Source: Pseudotabrizicola sp046313895
GTDB taxonomy: Bacteria > Pseudomonadota > Alphaproteobacteria > Rhodobacterales > Rhodobacteraceae
NCBI GenBank assembly: GCA_046313895.1
Contig: JBKBWK010000009.1
Coordinates: forward strand, 26,202-90,201
Length of the DNA stretch: 64,000 bases
Direction of reading: 5' to 3'
The stretch's first letter is position 1; every line of letters starts with the position of its first letter. Under the pieces are notes generated by a model. It was given only the letters and a program-made list of their open reading frames with translations, had not been told where the DNA came from and searched no databases. Positions 26,381 through 35,398 of the stretch are shown here, one piece after another. The position numbers and the translations under genes are program-made.

Positions 26381-28993
26381 TCAGTGGACCACGGCCTCTG
26401 CTGGCCGGCTGCGACGGCTGGCGCTGACCCGGTCGCCGATGATCAGACCGTCTGGTCCAGCCCCGACCACCACCGTCGATCCGTCCAGCACGTCGCCCGA
26501 CAGGATCATCTCGGCCAGCGGGTCCTGCAGGTGGCGTTGGATAACCCGCTTCAACGGCCGCGCGCCGAAAACCGGGTCATAGCCCTCTTCCGCCAACCAT
26601 GCGCGGGCAGCATCGTCCAGTTCCAGCGTGATCTTGCGCGCCGACAGCCGCTTTTCCAGACGTTTCATCTGGATCAGCACGATCCCCGCCATGTCGGCGC
26701 GGTTCAGCCGGTCAAAGATGATCTGTTCGTCCAGACGGTTCAGGAATTCGGGGCGGAAGTGCTGGCGCACCGCTTCCATTACCTCGGCCCGTGCGACACC
26801 CTGATCGGCCCCTTCCGGCAGTTCCGAAAGTGCCCGCGCCCCAAGGTTCGAGGTCAGGATGATCAGCGTCTGCTTGAAGTCCACCGTCCGACCCTGACCA
26901 TCGGTCAGAACACCATCATCCAGCACCTGCAAGAGCACGTTGAACACATCGGGATGCGCCTTTTCCACCTCGTCGAACAGCACCACCTGATATGGGCGGC
27001 GGCGCACGGCTTCGGTCAGAACTCCGCCTTCGTCATAGCCAACATAGCCCGGAGGTGCCCCGATCAGACGCGAAACCGAGTGCTTTTCCATGAATTCGGA
27101 CATGTCGATGCGGACCATGGCAGAGTCATCGTCGAAGAGGTATTCCGCCACAGCTTTGGTAAGTTCGGTTTTCCCCACGCCCGTTGGCCCAAGAAACAGG
27201 AATGACCCAAGCGGGCGATTTTCATCGTTCAACCCGGCCCTCGCCCGGCGCACGGCATTGGCAACAGCGACCAGCGCGGTCTGCTGACCAACCACCCGTT
27301 TGCCCAGTTCATCCTCCATCCGCAACAGCTTTTCGCGCTCGCCTTCCAGCATCTTGGCCACCGGAATACCGGTCCAGCGTTCCACCACCTCGGCAATCTG
27401 TTCAGGGCGCACGGCTTCGGACACCAAGGCATCGCCCTCGCGCGCCTCGGCGTCGGCCAGCGATTTTTCCAAGCCCGGGATGGTGCCGTATTGCAGCTCG
27501 CCTGCCTTGGCAAAATCGCCTTCGCGCTTGGCCTGCTCCAGCTCGGCGCGGGCTTTGTCGAGGTGCTCTTTCAGATCGCGCGCGGCTTCCAGACTGTCGC
27601 GCTCGGCCTGCCATTTGGCGGTCATAGAGTCGGACTGCTCTTTCAGATCGGCCAGCTCCTTTTCAAGCCGCTCCAGACGATCCCGGCTGGCGGCATCATC
27701 CTCTTTCTTCAGCGCCTCGGATTCGATCTGCAATTGCAGGATCTGGCGGTCAAGTTGATCCAATTCTTCGGGCTTGCTGTCCACTTCCATCCGCAACCGG
27801 CTGGCGGCTTCATCCACAAGGTCGATGGCCTTGTCGGGCAGGAAACGGTCGGTGATATAGCGGTGCGACAAAGTCGCAGCCGCAACCAAGGCGCTGTCAG
27901 AAATTCGCACACCGTGGTGCAATTCGTATTTTTCCTTGATCCCGCGCAGGATGCTGATCGTGTCCTCCACCGTCGGCTCATTGACCATCACCGGCTGGAA
28001 CCGGCGGGCAAGGGCTGCGTCCTTTTCCACATATTTGCGGTATTCATCCAGCGTGGTCGCGCCCACGCAATGCAGTTCACCCCGCGCCAGTGCGGGTTTG
28101 ATCAGGTTGGCCGCATCCATCGCACCATCTGACTTGCCCGCGCCCACCAGAGTATGCATCTCGTCGATGAACAGAATGATCTCGCCCTCGGCAGAGGTCA
28201 CCTCATTGAGCACGGCTTTCAGACGTTCTTCGAACTCGCCACGATACTTCGCGCCCGCAATCAACGCGCCCATGTCCAGCGCCATCAGCTTCTTGTTGCG
28301 CAGGGATTCAGGCACGTCGCCATCGATGATCCGCAGGGCCAACCCTTCGGCAATCGCAGTTTTGCCCACGCCCGGCTCGCCGATCAGCACCGGGTTGTTC
28401 TTGGTCCGGCGCGACAGCACCTGCATGGTACGTCGGATTTCCTCATCGCGGCCGATAATAGGGTCGATTTTGCCTTCGCTTGCGGCCTCGGTCAGATCGC
28501 GCGCATATTTCTTCAACGCATCATAGCCCTGCTCGGCGCTTGCGGTGTCGGCGGTGCGTCCCTTGCGGATGTCGTTGATCGCAGCGTTCAGCTTTTGTGG
28601 CGTGACGGCTCCGGCCTCAAGACAGGTCTTGGCGGCACCCGGCACCATGGCAAAGGCCATCAGGATCCGTTCGACCGGAACGAAACTGTCGCCTGCCTTT
28701 TTGGCAAGCTTTTCCGCCTCGTCCAGAACCTTGACCAACGACGCATCGGTGTAGGGCTGCGCATCGCCCGACACGCGCGGCAATTTCTTCAAAGCCGCAT
28801 CCACAGCCTCGATCACGCGGGCGGGTTCGCCCCCGGCACGGCGGATCAGATTGGCAGCCATGCCCTGATCGTCATCCATGATGGCTTTCAGCAAATGCTC
28901 TGCCGTCAACCGCTGGTGGCTTTCCCGCATCGCAATGGTCTGCGCGGCCTGTAGGAATCCGCGCGACCGTTCCGTGAATTTCTCCAAATCCAT
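26381..28993 (-). CDS. clpB: ATP-dependent disaggregase ClpB
   Basis: An 870-residue AAA+ chaperone that, with DnaK, extracts proteins from aggregates after heat stress. The N-domain is at about residues 1-150. NBD1 has Walker A GEPGVGKT (205-212) and Walker B LFIDEMH. The middle coiled coil is at about 410-530. NBD2 has GPTGVGKT near residue 600. The length and the coiled coil distinguish it from ClpA or ClpC. It stands alone with its own leftward promoter region. Confidence 0.98.
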   Translation of the reverse strand: MDLEKFTERSRGFLQAAQTIAMRESHQRLTAEHLLKAIMDDDQGMAANLIRRAGGEPARVIEAVDAALKKLPRVSGDAQPYTDASLVKVLDEAEKLAKKAGDSFVPVERILMAFAMVPGAAKTCLEAGAVTPQKLNAAINDIRKGRTADTASAEQGYDALKKYARDLTEAASEGKIDPIIGRDEEIRRTMQVLSRRTKNNPVLIGEPGVGKTAIAEGLALRIIDGDVPESLRNKKLMALDMGALIAGAKYRGEFEERLKAVLNEVTSAEGEIILFIDEMHTLVGAGKSDGAMDAANLIKPALARGELHCVGATTLDEYRKYVEKDAALARRFQPVMVNEPTVEDTISILRGIKEKYELHHGVRISDSALVAAATLSHRYITDRFLPDKAIDLVDEAASRLRMEVDSKPEELDQLDRQILQLQIESEALKKEDDAASRDRLERLEKELADLKEQSDSMTAKWQAERDSLEAARDLKEHLDKARAELEQAKREGDFAKAGELQYGTIPGLEKSLADAEAREGDALVSEAVRPEQIAEVVERWTGIPVAKMLEGEREKLLRMEDELGKRVVGQQTALVAVANAVRRARAGLNDENRPLGSFLFLGPTGVGKTELTKAVAEYLFDDDSAMVRIDMSEFMEKHSVSRLIGAPPGYVGYDEGGVLTEAVRRRPYQVVLFDEVEKAHPDVFNVLLQVLDDGVLTDGQGRTVDFKQTLIILTSNLGARALSELPEGADQGVARAEVMEAVRQHFRPEFLNRLDEQIIFDRLNRADMAGIVLIQMKRLEKRLSARKITLELDDAARAWLAEEGYDPVFGARPLKRVIQRHLQDPLAEMILSGDVLDGSTVVVGAGPDGLIIGDRVSASRRSRPAEAVVH

Positions 28994-29402
28994 CGGTCAA
29001 TCTCCTTTGTTAGCACCGCCCGTCCGCGCCCTGAGCAGGCACGCGGAGCCTCGGCCTTGACCTTTATGTGGGAGGGCACCGGGCTTGATGCAAGATTGCC
29101 ACAAGGGGGGGCTGGCAATTTCGTTGGACGGCCCGAATCGCTGCCCCTCTGACCATGTGATCCGTGCGCACATCCCCGCAAGAAACCGGTCCGTCAACCA
29201 TTAGGCAGCCGATCTTCCACACTTGCAGACGGCTGCGGAACGAATCCGCCGACCCAAAGCGGTGCCATCGGCGGGAATGGGTCGCGCTTTGGTTGTATCA
29301 GGCGCAATGGGTTGCGGTAGCAGGCGGGCATCCCGAGAATTGCCGGAAAGAACGGGCGGACGGACGGGCAGCCGGACCGCCCCAGCCGCGAAGGGGCATT
29401 CC
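28994..29402. other. 409-bp intergenic region upstream of clpB
   Basis: No gene with family support is seen. The left third contains a possible heat-shock promoter for clpB. The right two thirds are GC-rich and contain an open in-frame extension of the next gene from 29223, but no SD or similarity supports it as coding. No repeat or RNA gene was recognised. Confidence 0.5.
29066..29094 (-). promoter_or_regulatory. Possible RpoH heat-shock promoter of clpB
   Basis: On the minus strand CTTGCAT (29088-29094) is followed 15 bp later by CCCACAT (29066-29072), resembling the RpoH pattern CTTG-N-CCCATNT. It is about 75 bp from the clpB ATG. The match is partial. Confidence 0.35.
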
Positions 29403-29822
29403 ATGCACGACCTGTTGCAACCGTTGATCCACAAGGCCGCCGTGCGCGAAATTTCCGTTCACGTCGCCCGCACCGGCCTTTCGATCGGGGCCGAGGCGGA
29501 ACTGCATCCGCTTCCTGACGGCCGGGTCGGTGTTTTTGCCCGTCTGACCCGACGCTTCCTTGGATTGATCCCGCGGCAGATCACGCTGCAGATCGGTGTC
29601 CTTGGCCCGCATGCCAGCGCCCTGATCGCCCCGGCGGTAGAGCGTGGCGAATCCCTTCGGGTGCGGATTGTCGGGCTGACCCCCGAACATCTGACCTCTC
29701 CGGGTTTCGGGCCCGAAATCCACGTCTCGGTCTGGGGGGATCCGCGCCATATCGCGGTCTGGTCCAATGACGGCACGGTGTTCACGCCCCCGCCACTCAA
29801 GTCCGAGGCCCCAGCGTCCTAA
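29403..29822 (+). CDS. Hypothetical protein, function unknown
   Basis: I do not recognise this 139-residue protein. It has no signal peptide or membrane helix. The sequence alternates short beta-like strands (REISVHVARTGLSIGAEAEL, FARLTRR, ITLQIGVLGP, LRVRIVGL, EIHVSVWG), consistent with a small all-beta cytoplasmic fold, and ends in a short Pro-rich tail. The ATG at 29403 (MHDLLQ) has a GAAGGGG upstream. The last 4 bases overlap the end of the convergent PD40 gene. Confidence 0.55.
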   Translation: MHDLLQPLIHKAAVREISVHVARTGLSIGAEAELHPLPDGRVGVFARLTRRFLGLIPRQITLQIGVLGPHASALIAPAVERGESLRVRIVGLTPEHLTSPGFGPEIHVSVWGDPRHIAVWSNDGTVFTPPPLKSEAPAS

Positions 29823-30652
29823 CCCGGCAAGCTGTAACGCACATAGGCAAAGGCGCTGCCATCCGGTGCCCAGTTCGGCACGTTCATTGTGCCCTGCCCG
29901 CCATTAATTTCGATCAGTCGCTGGCGGCGACTGCCATCGGGATCCATCCGGCAGATCGCGACCGGCAGATCTGCCGGATGGCCCAGCGTGCCGGGCGGAT
30001 AGGCCAGATAGATCACATGCCGCCCGCAAGGCGACGGATGCGGGAACCAATTGACGCAGTTATCGGCAAACAGCCTGCGCTGATCTGCGCCATCCGCTTC
30101 CATCACCCAGATCTGGGCATGCCCGTCCCGGTCGCAGTTGTAGTAGATCCGGTGTCCATCGGCGCTGAAGTCCGGCCCGTCACAATGCCCTTCGCCAAAG
30201 GTCAGCCGGGTTTCGGCCCCACCCGCCACGGGCATCGTGTAGACGTCGATTACGTGGCTACCGCCGCGCGCCGCAACAAAGGCCAGCGTTTGGCCATCCG
30301 GCGACCAGCCATGCCACCAGCTTGGTGCCTCGGACGAAACGCGATGGGGCACTCCGCCCCCTGCCGGCAAAAGATAGATCTCTGACCCTATACCGCGATG
30401 GTGGCTGGAAATCACCCACAGCTTGCCGTCCGGCGAAATGCCATGGTCGTTGTTCAGACGTGCCACACCGTCCAGATCGACGGCAAGCAGGGCCGGCGCA
30501 TCCGGGTCAACCCGGAACAACCCACCCTCACCGTTCACCAACAGATAGCCGCCACAGGGCGACCAGTTCGGCGCTTCGATATGTCGGTCGGTCTGCAGCA
30601 CGACGCGGGCCTCGCCCTGTGCCATGTCCCATAGCTCCAGCGACGATCTCAT
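29819..30652 (-). CDS. Cytoplasmic PD40 (TolB-like) beta-propeller protein
   Basis: A 277-residue protein with repeated blades of the PD40/TolB type. Repeats include APNWSPCGGYLLV, DHGISPDGKLWVI, WHGWSPDGQTLAFV, GPDFSADGHRIYY and VPNWAPDGSAFAYV. It lacks a signal peptide, so it is not periplasmic TolB itself. Propellers of this kind mostly bind proteins or oligosaccharides. It is coupled (ATGA) to the unknown gene upstream, and is probably the last gene of the ROK-cutC group. Confidence 0.82.
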   Translation of the reverse strand: MRSSLELWDMAQGEARVVLQTDRHIEAPNWSPCGGYLLVNGEGGLFRVDPDAPALLAVDLDGVARLNNDHGISPDGKLWVISSHHRGIGSEIYLLPAGGGVPHRVSSEAPSWWHGWSPDGQTLAFVAARGGSHVIDVYTMPVAGGAETRLTFGEGHCDGPDFSADGHRIYYNCDRDGHAQIWVMEADGADQRRLFADNCVNWFPHPSPCGRHVIYLAYPPGTLGHPADLPVAICRMDPDGSRRQRLIEINGGQGTMNVPNWAPDGSAFAYVRYSLPG

Positions 30653-31422
30653 TCCCGGACCTTTGGCGTCAGTAATCGGGCCGGGCGCAGTGCTTCGGCG
30701 GCCTTGAACAGGCCGAAGGTCTGGTTGACGTAGTTCACCACACCACCAATCTTTTCCATGTACGCCGCCAGCTCTGGCGTCCGTTCCGCCTCGACCACCT
30801 GCACAGGCCGCGACGGATCATCCCCTTCGAACTGGACATAGAACAGCGGCTCGCCACGCCGCAGGATGATGTCCTTTTCCGGCTCGTGCCATTCAAAGGC
30901 CCACATCAGCGGGCGAGGCCAGACATTCAACGGAAAGCGCCCACCGAAAATGGTGCCCGGCAGCGGATCCTTGCGATAATGGGCGAAAGCACCAAGTTGC
31001 GTGATGTAGCACATCTCGTCCGCGATAAAGCAGTAGGGCAGCATCAACTGCACGGTCGGCCGGTCCGGATAGCGCCATTCGGCTTCGTTCACCAAGGTCA
31101 GCAGATCGCCCAGTTTGTTGCCCCGCACCGGGCTTGCCGTACCCAGACGGTTGACCAGAACCGCCTTGCCCTTGTCATCGCGCTTGAATCCGATGTGGAT
31201 ATCAAAGGGGCATTTCACCATGAAATAGCGGCTTTCCAACTGTATCACCGCAGGGCAGCGGCTGGCGCTTTTCGCATGGCTCTTGTTGGTCTGGCGAAAC
31301 AGGATCCGCTCGGGCGCATCATACATCACCGCGCCCTTGTCCGACGTCAGAAACCACCCCACGGTCAGCGGTCCGGATTTCGGACCCTCTTCGGGGCGGT
31401 CGAACGTGATCGTGAAGTCCAT
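30649..31422 (-). CDS. Conserved-looking protein of unknown function
   Basis: A 257-residue soluble protein that I cannot place in a family. It is rich in aromatic residues, with motifs such as KCPFDIHIGFKRDD, LPYCFIADEMCYITQLG and PRPLMWAFEWHEPEKDI, and has no membrane helix or signal peptide. The ATG at 31422 (MDFTITFD) is chosen over an upstream TTG at 31455. It lies 72 bp after cutC and overlaps the PD40 gene by 4 nt (ATGA), so it probably works with that protein. Confidence 0.7.
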   Translation of the reverse strand: MDFTITFDRPEEGPKSGPLTVGWFLTSDKGAVMYDAPERILFRQTNKSHAKSASRCPAVIQLESRYFMVKCPFDIHIGFKRDDKGKAVLVNRLGTASPVRGNKLGDLLTLVNEAEWRYPDRPTVQLMLPYCFIADEMCYITQLGAFAHYRKDPLPGTIFGGRFPLNVWPRPLMWAFEWHEPEKDIILRRGEPLFYVQFEGDDPSRPVQVVEAERTPELAAYMEKIGGVVNYVNQTFGLFKAAEALRPARLLTPKVRE

Positions 31423-31494
31423 CGGCGCCTCGCTTTTCCAGTCTCGTATCGGCAAAGACTCCGCCTTTCGCGCCGATGCGTCAACCCGTGCGTG

Positions 31495-32220
31495 CTATTC
31501 GGCACTGCCTCCGGTCAGGGCCACGCGAAGGTCGCGCAGACGGGCGCCATCGGTGCGCCGCCCGACACGAGGCGAAAAGCCGAAGTCCACCACCTTTCCC
31601 GCGCCCACCACCGGGATCGAGCACGAGGAATGGACCTCTTTCAGCGGCATCCCGTGAAACACCGACAGAGTTTCGGCACTGATCCCAGCCCCAGGCATGA
31701 TGATGATGCGATCCCGCGCCTGCATCATCAGCCGCCCCAGACGATCTGCCCCTTCCGCCGCCGTCCGTTCGCCGCCGCTGGTCAGAATTCGGTGAAAGCC
31801 AAGGTCGATGGCTTGTTCCAGCGCATCCGAAAAATCGGGCACCAGATCAAAGCAGCGGTTCAGGGTCAGACCCATTCCGGCCGAACGGCCGATCAGCAGC
31901 CCCAGCACATCGGTATCGAGCCGTCCGTCTGGCCGACTTGCGCCCAACACAACGCCCTGCATGCAAGCGCGATGCGCCGCTTCGATATCCGTCTCCATCA
32001 ACGCGATTTCATCGGGCGACCAGACAAAATGCCCAGACCGTGGGCGGATCATCGCAAAGATCGGCACACCCGCGCCGGCCGCCCGACGCATCATGCCAAC
32101 CGACGGGGTCAGGCCGCCAACTTCAAGCGCGGAACACAATTCGATTCGTCCGGCACCGCCCCGGATTGCCTCGGCCAACCCTTCGGCGGTGTCCACGCAG
32201 ACTTCGACCAATACAGTCAT
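31495..32220 (-). CDS. cutC: CutC-family protein
   Basis: A 241-residue TIM-barrel protein of the CutC family, opening with VEVCVDTAEGLAEAIRGGAGRIELCSAL and carrying the TSGGERTAAEG phosphate-binding-like loop. The family was named for copper homeostasis in E. coli, but that role is disputed and the reaction is unknown. Here it is coupled to a ROK sugar kinase (ATGA), not to the copper genes, which suits a carbohydrate-related role better. Confidence 0.9.
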   Translation of the reverse strand: MTVLVEVCVDTAEGLAEAIRGGAGRIELCSALEVGGLTPSVGMMRRAAGAGVPIFAMIRPRSGHFVWSPDEIALMETDIEAAHRACMQGVVLGASRPDGRLDTDVLGLLIGRSAGMGLTLNRCFDLVPDFSDALEQAIDLGFHRILTSGGERTAAEGADRLGRLMMQARDRIIIMPGAGISAETLSVFHGMPLKEVHSSCSIPVVGAGKVVDFGFSPRVGRRTDGARLRDLRVALTGGSAE

Positions 32221-33095
32221 GACGCAAACGCCTCCTTACCCGCTTCAGCCGCCCCGACCAGCCCCGGTTCGGGGCGGCACAGGGCTGGCACCACAATGGG
32301 TGCGTCCGTCCGGCGCAGAATTGCGCCGCGCAGAGTTTTATCCAGCAGGGCCACAAGTGACGGAACGTTGGACAAACCACCCCCGACCGGCACGACTGAC
32401 GCACCAAGGACATTCATCACCAGCGCCAAGGGTGGCGTGATCAGGTCACGCCACAACCCAATGGTCTGATCCGCCGGAAGGTCGCCGCTTTGCCAGTCAG
32501 ACAGGATCTGCGTCGAAGCCGCCACCCGCCCGTGCAACCCAAGGTGCAGCTTTTCAATTCCCCTCGCCCCGCCGATGGCATCGACGCAGCCCGACAGTCC
32601 GCAGCCACAGGGAAGGTTCCACGGCGCGGCCACAATCGCACCATGCCCCCATTCCCCTGCATACCCACCCGCACCCTGCACCAGCCGCCCGTCGATCACC
32701 ACACCTCCACCCACACCTGTTCCGAGGATCACACCAAACACCGTGCGATGCCCGCGCCCTGCACCTTGGCGCGCTTCGGCCAAGGCAAAGCAGTCGGCGT
32801 CGTTCAGCACCAGAACCGGCAGCTTCAACGCTGCCGAAATATCATCCGCCAAAGCCCGTCCATCCGCGCAAGGAATATTGGCCACCTTGATCCGCCCGGT
32901 TTCCGGCGCAACCACGCCTGCAATCGAAATCGCCACGCCGCGACAGGACAGACCCTTGGCGAAGCCGACAATCGCAGACAGGAAGGCATCGAAATCCGTT
33001 CCCGGAGTCGGGCAATCGCCCAGCATGGTCAGGCGGTCGCCTTCTGCGAACGCCGCCTTGATCCGCGACCCACCAATGTCAAAGCACAGGATCAT
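32217..33095 (-). CDS. ROK-family sugar kinase (glucokinase/N-acetylhexosamine kinase type)
   Basis: A 292-residue kinase with the ATP motif FDIGGSRIKAAF at the N-terminus, the GTGVGGGVVIDG sugar-binding motif, and a ROK zinc site CGCGLSGCVDAIGGARG. There is no N-terminal winged helix, so it is an enzyme rather than a NagC/Mlc repressor. GGAGG precedes the ATG at 33095; the open frame beyond it to 33209 is not used. It leads the leftward group with cutC and is divergent from pyrF by 86 bp. Whether the substrate is glucose, GlcNAc or ManNAc cannot be settled. Confidence 0.88.
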   Translation of the reverse strand: MILCFDIGGSRIKAAFAEGDRLTMLGDCPTPGTDFDAFLSAIVGFAKGLSCRGVAISIAGVVAPETGRIKVANIPCADGRALADDISAALKLPVLVLNDADCFALAEARQGAGRGHRTVFGVILGTGVGGGVVIDGRLVQGAGGYAGEWGHGAIVAAPWNLPCGCGLSGCVDAIGGARGIEKLHLGLHGRVAASTQILSDWQSGDLPADQTIGLWRDLITPPLALVMNVLGASVVPVGGGLSNVPSLVALLDKTLRGAILRRTDAPIVVPALCRPEPGLVGAAEAGKEAFAS

Positions 33096-33181
33096 CGCGT
33101 TCCTCCCTTTCCGTCTGCCTATGGCTTGACACCACTTGCCGACCACCGCAAGACGCATGCGACCCGACCAAGGAGAGCTCC

Positions 33182-33877
33182 ATGTCCGACGACCGCCTGA
33201 TCGTGGCACTCGACGTGCCGAATGTCGTTCAGGGGCTGGATCTGGCCAACCGGATCGGCACCGCCGCCAGCTTCTACAAGATCGGGCTTGGCATGTTGAC
33301 CGGGGGCGGCTTTGCCCTTGCCAATGAGCTCAAGCACGAACATGGCAAGCGCATCTTTCTGGACATGAAACTGTTCGACATCGGCGCCACCATCGAAGCC
33401 GCCGTGCGGGGCATCGCCCAGCACGATCTGGATTTCCTGACGGTCCATGGCGATCCGCAGGTGGTACGGGCCGCGCAGGAAGGCAAGGGCGGCACCGACC
33501 TGAAGATCCTTGCCGTGACCATCCTGACATCCCTGGACCGCGCCGATCTGGATGCAAATTGCATCAAGGCCGGCGATATCCATGACATTACCCTTGAACG
33601 AGCCGCGCGTGCGCTGGAGGCTGGCGCCGACGGCGTCATCGCCAGTCCGCAAGAGGCCGCAAGGATCCGCGCCCTGCCACAGGCGACGGGCAAGCTGATT
33701 GTCACGCCCGGCATCCGCCCTGCGGGCAGTGCAAGCGGTGATCAAAAGCGCATCGCCACACCGGCGCAGGCCATATTGGATGGGGCCGACCATATCGTTG
33801 TCGGCCGTCCGATCTGGCAAGCGCAGGATCCCGCTGCCGCCGCGCATCGTGTGGTGTCCGAATTGCCCCCACGCTGA
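33182..33877 (+). CDS. pyrF: Orotidine-5'-phosphate decarboxylase
   Basis: A 231-residue enzyme, the last step of UMP synthesis. Catalytic residues lie in FLDMKLFDIGATIEAAV, a variant of the usual DxKxHDIPNT (Phe replaces the His). The C-terminal phosphate loop (VTPGIRPAG) and VVGRPIW are normal. AAGGAG precedes the ATG. It stands alone, divergent from the ROK-cutC genes. Confidence 0.95.
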   Translation: MSDDRLIVALDVPNVVQGLDLANRIGTAASFYKIGLGMLTGGGFALANELKHEHGKRIFLDMKLFDIGATIEAAVRGIAQHDLDFLTVHGDPQVVRAAQEGKGGTDLKILAVTILTSLDRADLDANCIKAGDIHDITLERAARALEAGADGVIASPQEAARIRALPQATGKLIVTPGIRPAGSASGDQKRIATPAQAILDGADHIVVGRPIWQAQDPAAAAHRVVSELPPR

Positions 33878-33982
33878 TGTCCGTGGGGCGCGCACTAGTG
33901 GCCGACTTTGATCGCACCTTAGTTGCCTGCCACATCTTGCGCTGACGCTGACCGGCCCGACAGACCCAGAGCCACGGCACGA

Positions 33983-34249
33983 CTAGTCGTTGATGTCACG
34001 ATCCCACAGCCGGACCTGGCCTTTGCGCACCCCCATGGTGCGGCGCAGCCCATACCACGCGATCAGTGACGCCACGGCAAACACCAAGAGCAAAAGCGCA
34101 AGGCTTCCACCCAGCAGGCCAAGCCCCAGACCCGTGCCCACCACAACGGCGCCGATGGCAAAGCCAACGAAGATATAGCCTGGTGCCAGCACCTCAAGCA
34201 CGCCAAGCGCAAAGCCAGCGACAATCCAGACCCACCAGACCGCCCACAT
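33983..34249 (-). CDS. Short NfeD-like membrane protein
   Basis: An 88-residue protein with two or three hydrophobic helices (about residues 5-65) and a short basic tail. It matches the membrane part of NfeD, without the OB-fold domain. NfeD proteins partner with SPFH/stomatin proteins, and its ATG shares one base with the stomatin stop (TGATG). The two should act together in inner-membrane organisation or quality control. Confidence 0.82.
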   Translation of the reverse strand: MWAVWWVWIVAGFALGVLEVLAPGYIFVGFAIGAVVVGTGLGLGLLGGSLALLLLVFAVASLIAWYGLRRTMGVRKGQVRLWDRDIND

Positions 34250-35130
34250 CAGCCGCGCCCCTTCAGCATCTTGAAGGCATCGGCAAAGGCATCAAGCGCC
34301 TGTGCGGGCACAAGAATTGTTTGTTTTCCGGGCCCCTGTGCGACCTTGGCCAAGGCGTCCACCTGCGCCAGGGCAAGCTGATACTGCGCCGCCTCCAGCC
34401 CGGATTCCTTGATCGCCACGGCAATGGCAGATGTTGCATAGGCTTCGGCATCCGCCGTCACCCGCTTGGCCTTGGCTTGCTGCTCGGCGGCATAGAGATC
34501 GGCGTCAGCCGCCAGTTCGACCGACCTTTTCTTGCCTTCGGCTTCCATCACTTGCGCGCGCCGGGCACGTTCCGCGTTCAACTGTTGCAACATCGCGGCA
34601 CGGGTCTGTTCATCCAGATTGACGTCAAGAATCTCGGCCCGCGTGACCTCCACCCCCCAGTCATCGACCATCGCCGTCACCTGTTCGCGCACGCGCTCGA
34701 TCAATTGCGCGCGGTTCGACTGCACCTGATCAAGTTCGATCTTGCCGATTTCCGACCGGACGATTCCGGCCACCGTCGTCGCGATCGCAGCATCGACATC
34801 ACGGATGCGATAAACGGTCTTTTCGGGTTCGGTGATGCGGTAGAACACCGATGTTTCCACCTTTACCAGCACGTTGTCGGCGGTGATCGCATCCTGACTG
34901 GCGGTCGGCAACTGCCGTTCCAGAATGGAAATCTTGTGCGCCACCCGGTCAAGGAATGGCACCACGAAATTGATCCCCGGCCCCAAAACCGACCTCAGGC
35001 GGCCAAAGCGTTCAACCACATGCTTTTCTGACTGCGGCACGATCCGCACGCCCAGAAAGATGCAAAGAATGATGAAGACGGCTATGGCCAGAAACACCGC
35101 ATTGCCGCCCAGAAATTGATTAAAACCCAT
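34249..35130 (-). CDS. SPFH/stomatin-like membrane protein (QmcA type)
   Basis: A 293-residue protein with one N-terminal transmembrane helix (about 10-28). The SPFH domain begins VRIVPQSEKHVVERFGR, and a long Ala/Glu-rich coiled coil (about 190-260) follows. The C-terminal FMILVPAQ-like ending resembles QmcA. It forms large membrane-bound rings. The start is ATG 35130; an upstream frame to 35193 lacks support. It is coupled to the NfeD-like gene. Confidence 0.92.
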   Translation of the reverse strand: MGFNQFLGGNAVFLAIAVFIILCIFLGVRIVPQSEKHVVERFGRLRSVLGPGINFVVPFLDRVAHKISILERQLPTASQDAITADNVLVKVETSVFYRITEPEKTVYRIRDVDAAIATTVAGIVRSEIGKIELDQVQSNRAQLIERVREQVTAMVDDWGVEVTRAEILDVNLDEQTRAAMLQQLNAERARRAQVMEAEGKKRSVELAADADLYAAEQQAKAKRVTADAEAYATSAIAVAIKESGLEAAQYQLALAQVDALAKVAQGPGKQTILVPAQALDAFADAFKMLKGRG

Positions 35131-35335
35131 GAAAGAACGCCCCACCCGACACTTGTTGCAACCAAGGATGGCGGCTTCGCCGGTCAGTAGCAAGTGTTGG
35201 GATAATCTTGCGCCCTATGCCGCCCAGAGCCATTCATTCTTCGCTCGATTCTTGATCAACCCCAACTTTCTTCTGCAAAGGAAGGGTGTATTGGTGAAAT
35301 CTTCCAAATAAAATCAAAGTCGTTGTCATCTTTGC

Positions 35336-35350
35336 TAGAAAATTTCCCTG
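35336..35350 (+). promoter_or_regulatory. Lrp-like box upstream of dadA
   Basis: TAGAAAATTTCCCTG fits 13 of 15 positions of the E. coli Lrp consensus (YAGHAWATTWTDCTR). It is about 49 bp before the dadA start, in an AT-rich stretch. Lrp controls dad genes in other bacteria; the regulator itself is not in this window. Confidence 0.4.
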
Positions 35351-35398
35351 ACTCTGACGCATCTTCGACAGATCACAGCGTTTGCGAAAGGTCTGCCC

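Noticed and set aside
30886..32469. A 527-codon plus-strand frame opposite cutC and the unknown gene
   Set aside because: It crosses three real leftward genes and has no recognisable domain; it is a GC-frame shadow.
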